A stretch of 8,055 bases of DNA. Origin: Methanobrevibacter sp. GTDB taxonomy: Archaea; Methanobacteriota; Methanobacteria; Methanobacteriales; Methanobacteriaceae. The first letter of the stretch is position 1; every line of letters starts with the position of its first letter. The stretch covers positions 1 through 8,055 of the forward strand of contig JAGCLR010000019.1 in the NCBI GenBank assembly GCA_017646885.1. The letters run 5' to 3'. Below, one piece after another: positions 1-6,986 of this stretch. The position numbers and the translations under genes were made by a program. The notes beneath the pieces were generated by a model. That model was not told the DNA's origin. It was given only the letters and a program-made list of their open reading frames with translations, and did not search any database.

Positions 1-7
1 TAAGTAA

Positions 8-2632
8 ATGAATAAACAAATTAAAAATATAATAAATATGAGCAACGTATTATCATATGCACAATTAATGAGTGGACAAAACTCATTAGAGGCAATTAAA
101 GAGGGTGCAAGACTTATTTGTGATCGTCGTGGTCGTTATGCGGACACAATCTCAAATGATGTTGAAAGAATTAAAGGTGAGATTTCTGTGATTAAAGGTC
201 TCATCAAATCTATTGAAGACAATAGTTCTGTGCTCGATGATAAACACAAGTCGGATTTACTTGAACTTTGTGAAAAGTTGAAGCTTAGCCTTAAAGGATA
301 TTTACGAAAGTCGGAAAATCTACGCGATAGGTTTAAGAACAAAAAAATCAAGGTTTTAGCGTTCGGTCTAAAATCTGAAGGCAAGAGTACATTCACTCGT
401 CGTTATACAGGTCTACCAGAAAGTGTAGTTGCTGTGAAGGGAGCTGGTGTTGATCAAGACAAAACAGGTGCATTAAGTGTTATATATCATGATAAAAATT
501 ACACAAAAGAAAATCCGAAGATTATAGTTCATTTTAAAACACAAGAAGAGATTTTGGCAGTAGTGAACTTCTGTGTTAGAAAATTGCGCGTATTACCGAA
601 TTTTAAGTTACCTAATTGTACAGATTCAGGTTATTCAACATGGAATGATCTTGCGTTAGTTCTAGATAACATTACAAAAAAAAGGGAAGCATATCAAACC
701 TTGTCTTTACTAACTGACGGAAATAAAGTTGTCGATTTTGCCGCGCTCAAGTCATTTCTTAAAAGTGTATTTGAAAAAGAATCAAACTTTAATGATGTGA
801 GAAAAGACTCTCATTCCTTACCTGTAAAGATATCTGAATTGCCATTGTATAATGATATGACAAATGACGTGGAAAGAAGGTATCTTTCTGTGGATCGTAT
901 TGAGATATATGCCAATTTGGGATATGAAGGGATATTTGAAAACTTTGAAATATGTGACACTAAAGGAATAAGTGCCAAGGCTGGTGGTGCTATGATTGTT
1001 GAGCAAGGTTTATATAATGATATCAACAATAGTGATGCTGTTTTTTCAATAAAAAGAGTTGGTCAGGGTGCACAATCAAAAGAATTTTATAGCAATTTAA
1101 GTAATAATATAATAAATTGTGATGAAGGTGTCAAGCCCGAGAGACTGGACAATAAACACTTTGCTATATTCAATTTGTTGGAACTTGCAGATAAAGATAC
1201 CATTGATGATACCATTAACACTATTGATGAACTTAATCTGGCAAAATGTATTTATATTGGCTCATTGGGAGACAATATATCATACGAAGACATAATTATT
1301 GATGCTGATATATTCGCAAGGGCGGTTATTGTTGATATGCTAAGCAAGATTGTCGACTCAACAAAAGAGAGTGACGATTTGTTAATTGCTGATTGCAATA
1401 AACTTATTAAAGAAATAAGTGAAAATCAGCACTTGCTAAATGACTACTTGGTGCAGATTCAGAGTAATGTTAGTGACTTTAATGAAGAGGCAATTATACT
1501 TGAGAAGATAGCAGAACTTCGTAACGCGGCAATTCTTAAATTAGAGCAAGAGGCTAAGGTACATGATATTCCATTACAATGTGTTGTTTGTGGAATAGAT
1601 GATGATGTCGTCATGAATAATAGCGGTGACTCCAAAGATGATTATTTTGATGATGAAGATGATGACTTAATTGATACTGGCAGTTCATCTAAATCAGATG
1701 GACCTGCATATCAGGAGCATTTGACCAGAAAATTGGTCATGGATGACCCAAAACGTGATATCCGAACCTTTGAGATGATAACTGCTGAGTCAGATGAAAC
1801 TGTAATAGTCGACGTGTTGAGGAACCGCAAGAAATCTGACTCCGTGAGTGATTTGGCATTAGAGTATCTCCTGGATAAAGAGATTAAGGCTATAGCTGGT
1901 TCAAATGTGTACATGAATTCAGTAAAAGTTGACGGCTCGGTTAACTCATTGGGAGGATACATTGATAGCGTAAGCGCCCTGTTGTTTCGCAAAATAGAGG
2001 ATAATATCAATACAACACACTCTCTACCTTGTAATATAGATAGCATAGTGGAATTAAGGACTAAGGTATATCGAGTGGTATGGGATGCACTGAAACTGAC
2101 AGGTTTACTCGGTGAGTTGTCTGAAGAGGTGTTGGAGAGACATAAATATAACTATGTTATGGATAAGTGGTACCGATGGTATACATCGTCCATTAAGGAT
2201 CAGTATAGCTCTATTATTGTTCCACAGCAGTCATATAATATTTTGATTGCATATTTCAATGGATTAAAGCATGACCCGGATTCTAATCTGAAGAGTGGCT
2301 CTGTCGTAGATTGGAATCGTCTAAAGCGTGCCGTGCAATATGCGTATAAGATATATGACTTTGAGGGTCGAATATTGGAAAAGATTGCAAATGAAGAATT
2401 GCTCCGCCATAACATTTTTAGAGCTCTGCATACTTCATTGAAAAACCCTGCTTTCGATATTGATATGAAAGGTATTTACCTGGGAAGAAGTGCAGACGAA
2501 CTCTATAAGATCGGCATTATAGGTAAAGCAGAGCACGACAGGATCACAAATCAGTATAAATGGGATATTCTTCGTAATGCAAGAGAGCAGTTGAAGACCA
2601 AGAGTGTAACATCCTTACAAAATATTCAATAG
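8..2632 (+). CDS. Dynamin-like large GTPase (P-loop NTPase), first gene of the operon
   Basis: Predicted cytoplasmic 874-aa P-loop GTPase of dynamin-like type. Residues about 20-112 are charged and helical, with coiled-coil character. The G domain follows: Walker A/G1 GLKSEGKS at 120-127, a candidate switch I Thr in DKTG (151-154), and switch II/G3 DTKG at 317-320 after a hydrophobic strand (FEIC). The G4 position looks degenerate, with FNLLE (388-392) where (N/T)KxD is expected. YIGSL (416-420) could be the G5 strand. About 160 residues separate G2 from G3, far more than in a minimal GTPase. Residues 440-515 are helical; an Asp/Glu tract lies at 544-553; the rest is mostly helical with no obvious transmembrane segment. 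A stop (TAA 5-7) lies directly upstream in frame, so ATG 8 is the first possible start; Met11 (ATG 38) is a plausible alternative. The stop is 5 nt before the next gene. The pairing with an Hsp70-like gene recalls SrfC/SrfB, but family membership is inferred. NTPase call firm; dynamin-type moderately sure. Confidence 0.82.
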   Translation: MNKQIKNIINMSNVLSYAQLMSGQNSLEAIKEGARLICDRRGRYADTISNDVERIKGEISVIKGLIKSIEDNSSVLDDKHKSDLLELCEKLKLSLKGYLRKSENLRDRFKNKKIKVLAFGLKSEGKSTFTRRYTGLPESVVAVKGAGVDQDKTGALSVIYHDKNYTKENPKIIVHFKTQEEILAVVNFCVRKLRVLPNFKLPNCTDSGYSTWNDLALVLDNITKKREAYQTLSLLTDGNKVVDFAALKSFLKSVFEKESNFNDVRKDSHSLPVKISELPLYNDMTNDVERRYLSVDRIEIYANLGYEGIFENFEICDTKGISAKAGGAMIVEQGLYNDINNSDAVFSIKRVGQGAQSKEFYSNLSNNIINCDEGVKPERLDNKHFAIFNLLELADKDTIDDTINTIDELNLAKCIYIGSLGDNISYEDIIIDADIFARAVIVDMLSKIVDSTKESDDLLIADCNKLIKEISENQHLLNDYLVQIQSNVSDFNEEAIILEKIAELRNAAILKLEQEAKVHDIPLQCVVCGIDDDVVMNNSGDSKDDYFDDEDDDLIDTGSSSKSDGPAYQEHLTRKLVMDDPKRDIRTFEMITAESDETVIVDVLRNRKKSDSVSDLALEYLLDKEIKAIAGSNVYMNSVKVDGSVNSLGGYIDSVSALLFRKIEDNINTTHSLPCNIDSIVELRTKVYRVVWDALKLTGLLGELSEEVLERHKYNYVMDKWYRWYTSSIKDQYSSIIVPQQSYNILIAYFNGLKHDPDSNLKSGSVVDWNRLKRAVQYAYKIYDFEGRILEKIANEELLRHNIFRALHTSLKNPAFDIDMKGIYLGRSADELYKIGIIGKAEHDRITNQYKWDILRNAREQLKTKSVTSLQNIQ

Positions 2633-2637
2633 CTTAT

Positions 2638-4260
2638 ATGAATACATTTGAACTTCAATATGGACAGGTTAATAATGTATTGATGTCTTTCAATACATCA
2701 AACTTACCTGTCGGTCTTTTTAGCAGTTTTAAACGTGAAAAGTTAGAAGTTTATTCATCTAACAGGTTCATTAATAACGCCCTTGATGTCAATCTTCACG
2801 AAAAAACAATAATCGTGAAGATTGATTGGGGGAAATATATAATGAAACAAGAACGTGAGGTTTTTATATTGAATGTAAAATATAATAACAGGGCTGTTGA
2901 CTCGCTAGCTTTTAAGTTTCAAGTTAACTTTAAGAAGAAAAATGCTTCTACCAAACTTTCTATTTCGCAGACACAAGTCTTGTGGAATAAAGATATGTAT
3001 GTTGACTTGATTATTGAACCGACACATTCACAATCTGAAAAGTGGAAATTCTTATCGGGTACTAAAGTCGTAAAATTTCCATTAGGTTCAAAATTCAAGC
3101 CAGTTGATGGTGAAAATGAAGTGCACTTCAATGTATTAGAAAAACAGAAAATCACATTGAAATATGAGCACTCTCTGCCAATCATGCCTCCTATTACGAA
3201 GGATCTGAGTGAGAAAATTATTGTTATGATTGGCTCAGAGTCATCTTCTTTTGATGTCACATTAGTGCCGAATAATAGTCCAAGTTATAGAATTAATGTA
3301 ATCAGACTTACTCCATCCTACACAATTGGATGTAATGAACTTGATTTATGGAAATTACAAATTATAGATGAAAATCCATACGCATTTCTGTCTATTAATG
3401 ATGTCATTACAGATTCTGACAAGTTAAAGATAAAAGCCCTGAATGAGCACGAATGGTTGATTTCACTTAAGTCTGTAAAAATGTTCAAAAAATTACCCTC
3501 ATCAAGCATACTTGCTAATGTTGAGGTACAAGCATCTAGAACATCAAGTAAAAAAATAGGACTTATATTATCAACTATTCCTAACGATGATGTCCATTAC
3601 ATAAACATTAAGGAGGAAAATTGCTTACAATTTAACGTTCAAAACGAAGCAAGGTCCCCCTTTGTTGTTTATCGAGATAATTCATCCCAACAGATTCTAC
3701 TTAATCTAAAGAATTTATCTCATACAGTAGTTGAGGATATTATTATATCATCAAGTAATGATAATGTTCAGATTGCAGAAAGTAGCAGACACATTAAAAC
3801 TCTTAAGCCAAATCATAGTATTCCTGTTTCTGTAAAATTAAACTCAAATCTTTCAGTTGGTTTAGTACGTGCTACCATACAGGCTGTTGGCGATTATACT
3901 AAAAAGTGTTCATATGATTTGCATTATGAAATAAAAGAGAAGAAACACTGCACTCTAAATGTTGAGATAGTTAAAAATTCTTTTGTTGAAACCTTTGCTG
4001 GAGAAGAGTATACAAATCACAAAGTTTGCGAAATAATGTTGACTGCGTGTATGGATGAGAATTATGGAACTGTAGGTTCACTTCCAATAGTAGTAAGCGA
4101 CATTAAAGCTTCGCAGTTATTCAGCATTAGAACGAATATAGCACAAATCGAGCCTGGTAAGACTCTAAAATGTGATTTGGTACTAAATGGTACTATTGGC
4201 CACGGTGAAGAGGTAAACGATTTCAATAAACTTATTGCTTTTAAATATGAACACAAGTAA
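2638..4260 (+). CDS. Multi-module beta-sandwich (Ig-like) protein, putative adaptor of the GTPase/Hsp70-like pair
   Basis: A 540-aa protein that I do not recognise as a named family. Its sequence alternates hydrophobic and polar residues throughout and reads as about four to five consecutive Ig-like beta modules (roughly residues 1-100, 100-215, 215-315, 325-440 and 440-540). The fourth resembles CARDB/NEW-type domains (ILLNLKNLS followed by LKPNHSIPVSVKLNS), a common layout in cell-surface proteins. There is, however, no signal peptide, lipobox or membrane segment at the N-terminus, so a cytoplasmic location is expected. Residues 62-67 read IDWGKY, matching IDWGKW in the N-terminal half of the downstream Hsp70-like protein, with similar flanking strand patterns. 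The ATG sits 5 nt after the GTPase stop, and the 3' end overlaps the next gene by 14 nt, implying co-translation. It carries no catalytic motif. A scaffold or adaptor role is inferred from fold and position; the gene itself is secure. Confidence 0.75.
   Translation: MNTFELQYGQVNNVLMSFNTSNLPVGLFSSFKREKLEVYSSNRFINNALDVNLHEKTIIVKIDWGKYIMKQEREVFILNVKYNNRAVDSLAFKFQVNFKKKNASTKLSISQTQVLWNKDMYVDLIIEPTHSQSEKWKFLSGTKVVKFPLGSKFKPVDGENEVHFNVLEKQKITLKYEHSLPIMPPITKDLSEKIIVMIGSESSSFDVTLVPNNSPSYRINVIRLTPSYTIGCNELDLWKLQIIDENPYAFLSINDVITDSDKLKIKALNEHEWLISLKSVKMFKKLPSSSILANVEVQASRTSSKKIGLILSTIPNDDVHYINIKEENCLQFNVQNEARSPFVVYRDNSSQQILLNLKNLSHTVVEDIIISSSNDNVQIAESSRHIKTLKPNHSIPVSVKLNSNLSVGLVRATIQAVGDYTKKCSYDLHYEIKEKKHCTLNVEIVKNSFVETFAGEEYTNHKVCEIMLTACMDENYGTVGSLPIVVSDIKASQLFSIRTNIAQIEPGKTLKCDLVLNGTIGHGEEVNDFNKLIAFKYEHK
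4247..4260 (+). promoter_or_regulatory. 14-nt gene overlap, probable translational coupling
   Basis: The Hsp70-like gene's ATG (4247-4249) lies inside the 3' end of the beta-sandwich gene, whose TAA is at 4258-4260, in a different frame. No purine-rich ribosome-binding site is visible in the 20 nt upstream, so re-initiation by ribosomes finishing the upstream gene is the simplest explanation. This would keep the two products in a fixed ratio, in keeping with a complex. The overlap is read directly; the coupling is inferred. Confidence 0.5.
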
Positions 4261-6982
4261 GAATAAAATAGAAATTCCAATTACAGTAAAAAAACATGAA
4301 GGATATACTGTAAAATACCGTGCAAGGTTAGCTGATAAAATTACTTTTCCGATCTCGAATTCAGATGAGAGTCGTTTTGTGAGTATAGGAGGTTTAGAAA
4401 TCTATGATTATGACCATTCAGCAAGGTTTATAAAAGAAGGACAGCGAATTAAGATTGAAGCGCCCTTTTGTTTTAATGCTCAGTTAGACAATACTGAAAT
4501 AGAATTGAATTCTGATTCCTTCAATGCATTGGAAGATTCTCCAAAAACATCCAATGCAAAAATAATTTTAGTGTACCTATGCGTAGATAGTATAGATGAA
4601 TTGAAGGATAAACTAAATTTGGAAGAGGAGTATAGATTTACATTTAAATGGGAAGAAAATTCTACATCTCCAAATTCTAATGAACAACGAGAAGCAAAAG
4701 AGCAAACAATTAAACCTTATATTGCTCGTGCTTTACCCAAGATTGCGTTTCAGCCATTAGAGAATTGTTTTGCAATTGAAGGAATAAATTCTTATAACGT
4801 TATTTATTCACCAGAAGATACTGATGGATATAGATTCTGTTTGGGAAATATTGTTGTGAGAAATTTGCAAAAGATTCCGTACAAACACACTGATGGACAA
4901 TGGGAGCGGGTTGCATACCCCAAATTAAAGGTATTTCTCACTTACAAATCAGAAAACGGCGACCCTAGCTATGCAGGATATATTTATGTTAATGACTCAT
5001 TCGCTAAGAAAGTGTCAGTTGAGATTCCCAATGGAGAAGATGATATTTCTTTCAAATTGTATATAGATTGGGGTAAATGGAGAGATGGTGGTAAACCGAC
5101 ATCGCTACTTTTAAGAATATCTACTGATAAATGGGAAGAACCTTTATACGAGTGTAGTTTTAAGATGACGCCTACGTTCTATGACGACGTATATGCACTT
5201 GATTTAGGTACTACGGGTATTGTTGTTGCTAAAGAAAAAGAAGGAAAACAAGAGATAATAATTCTTGAAGATGTCAAGACAAATCAAATTGAACAAGAAC
5301 CAGAGATTATATCATCTCTCACAATGTTAACCGTAGAAAATGGTGATGGAAATAGTAAAATGGTATTATCTCCATCAGCAAATGAATATTATGGTACAAT
5401 CAATAACAAAAAAAGATTCCGTTTAGTCCCATCCAAATTCATCATTGGACAAGAACGTATTCCATATTTAAAAGAATTTTATTTAAGTAATGAGATCAAC
5501 AAAAAAGTAGATTTATTTGACTTAGACAACTCTGAAATTGATTTAGTTGATACAAATACTGAAGATGAAAATCTAAAGACAATATCTACTATTGTTGGAG
5601 CATTATATAAAAGTATTTTTAAGCGTTTTTCAAAAGAAACAAAGCAAATAAAGAAACTTGTTATTACATATCCAAATACATATACTATTGAAAATTTAGA
5701 TAGTATTAAGTCTGTTTTACAAGACGAACTAAATCTAAATTTAAATGGTCAAGTTGCTTTTGTTCCAGAATCAGATGCTGTTGCAGCTTACTATTTTAAT
5801 CAAAAGATTATGAATGATGGAGGTTTTTTTGATGAAAATGGTAACATAAAGAAGGTATCAAATGTAGTGATATATGATATGGGGGCAGGTACTTTAGATC
5901 TAAGTCTTATAGAATTCAAACAATCTGCAGATAACTCTATAACTGCCTCTATCGTTAATAAAATAGGTATACCTTTAGCAGGTAATTATCTTGACTATAT
6001 TATATACAATACGTTGCAATTAAAGAATAAAACAAAAAATCTAGAAGGAAAGGATAACACAATAAAAGATATTACTAAAGGAATTAAGTGTAGTTATAAA
6101 GATTCAACGGAACCTATTAAAACATCTCAACCCACTTGGTACGTAGAGAATCAGGGAAATCTTGAATTAGAAGACAACGAATCTTACCAAACTTTATTTA
6201 AAGACTCACTTAATGATTTTCTTGAATGTTGTAGTAAAACAGTTCTTGAACTACTAATACCAGAAAATACAAAAGTTGATACCATTGTATTTTCTGGTCG
6301 AGCGAGTAAGTTCTCTGTACTACGCGACAAGGTTAAGGAATCTTTAAGGATTAATAACTCAATGGTTAAAGAAGAGGATTTACTTCCTGTTGCAAATTGT
6401 GGAGATCATTTGAAGACTTGTGTTGCTATTGGTGCATTAAAATACCAAAGTTTTTTTAACAATAACGATTTGTTTAAAATAGAAAATAAAAATCTATATT
6501 CGAAAATTGCTGTTGTATATTGGGGAAGAAAAGATGGTAAATGGTGCACTTGCGTAGAATTTCTAATTGATCCTCATAGTGAAAATGAAAGAAGCAAAAA
6601 AGGTGAGTTTATTAATGGTACTTGGTGTAAAGAATATTCTAACAATATTGAAATAAAGAACTTCTTACCCAACAAACATTTATATTATATCCAAACAAAT
6701 TTGGATCAAAAACGCATTGAGGAATTATTTACAAAGGTTTATCAAGATGATTGTTTAAATGAAGATGACTTAAATTGGGCATTTGTTAACGTGTTGTTCA
6801 AGTATCGAATCACGGAGAATAAACCTTTTATGGTTAGTTTAAGAATATCAAAAGACAATAAAATAATAGACAGAAGAATAGGAAATAAATGGCTTTTAAA
6901 TACAAAACTAATGGAAAATATAGAAGACAATATACTATACAGAAGAAGTATGTGGCCATTTATTACAAAATTAAAAGATTAA
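4247..6982 (+). CDS. Hsp70/actin-fold ATPase with large N-terminal beta-rich region
   Basis: A 911-aa protein counted from ATG 4247. Residues 1-135 and 155-316 are beta-rich, separated by a polar Ser/Asn/Glu linker (about 136-155); the second part carries IDWGKW (273-278), shared with the preceding gene. The Hsp70-type nucleotide-binding core starts at phosphate-1 motif LDLGTTG (318-324), where Hsp70s have DLGTT. It continues with PESDAVAAYY (507-516), equivalent to the Hsp70 EPxAAA segment, phosphate-2 DMGAGTLDLS (544-553), and an adenosine-binding strand FSGRASKFSVL (682-692), where Hsp70s usually have GG. CVAIGALKYQ follows and closes the core. The last ~180 residues do not look like the canonical substrate-binding domain or lid, so this is not DnaK. 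ATP binding and hydrolysis are expected. SrfB-type Hsp70-like proteins are the nearest analogy I know. A TTG at 4235 would add four residues, but ATG 4247 is preferred. The stop lies 4 nt before the next ATG. Confidence 0.86.
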   Translation: MNTSKNKIEIPITVKKHEGYTVKYRARLADKITFPISNSDESRFVSIGGLEIYDYDHSARFIKEGQRIKIEAPFCFNAQLDNTEIELNSDSFNALEDSPKTSNAKIILVYLCVDSIDELKDKLNLEEEYRFTFKWEENSTSPNSNEQREAKEQTIKPYIARALPKIAFQPLENCFAIEGINSYNVIYSPEDTDGYRFCLGNIVVRNLQKIPYKHTDGQWERVAYPKLKVFLTYKSENGDPSYAGYIYVNDSFAKKVSVEIPNGEDDISFKLYIDWGKWRDGGKPTSLLLRISTDKWEEPLYECSFKMTPTFYDDVYALDLGTTGIVVAKEKEGKQEIIILEDVKTNQIEQEPEIISSLTMLTVENGDGNSKMVLSPSANEYYGTINNKKRFRLVPSKFIIGQERIPYLKEFYLSNEINKKVDLFDLDNSEIDLVDTNTEDENLKTISTIVGALYKSIFKRFSKETKQIKKLVITYPNTYTIENLDSIKSVLQDELNLNLNGQVAFVPESDAVAAYYFNQKIMNDGGFFDENGNIKKVSNVVIYDMGAGTLDLSLIEFKQSADNSITASIVNKIGIPLAGNYLDYIIYNTLQLKNKTKNLEGKDNTIKDITKGIKCSYKDSTEPIKTSQPTWYVENQGNLELEDNESYQTLFKDSLNDFLECCSKTVLELLIPENTKVDTIVFSGRASKFSVLRDKVKESLRINNSMVKEEDLLPVANCGDHLKTCVAIGALKYQSFFNNNDLFKIENKNLYSKIAVVYWGRKDGKWCTCVEFLIDPHSENERSKKGEFINGTWCKEYSNNIEIKNFLPNKHLYYIQTNLDQKRIEELFTKVYQDDCLNEDDLNWAFVNVLFKYRITENKPFMVSLRISKDNKIIDRRIGNKWLLNTKLMENIEDNILYRRSMWPFITKLKD

Positions 6983-6986
6983 TCAT

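Noticed and set aside
1580..1591. Zinc-binding CxxC (C525/C528) in the GTPase
   Set aside because: Only one pair is present and no second Cys/His pair was found nearby, so a zinc site is not supported.
1711..2046. Minus-strand open frame of 111 codons inside the GTPase gene
   Set aside because: It lies wholly within a well-supported gene, has no recognisable domain and has no promoter or operon context. The other minus-strand frames (136-396, 811-1029, 2200-2415, 2919-3260, 3318-3509, 4062-4280, 6742-6930) were rejected for the same reason.
4247..6982. Annotation as DnaK
   Set aside because: The ATPase motifs match the Hsp70 superfamily, but the ~315-residue N-terminal extension and the missing substrate-binding domain exclude the canonical chaperone.
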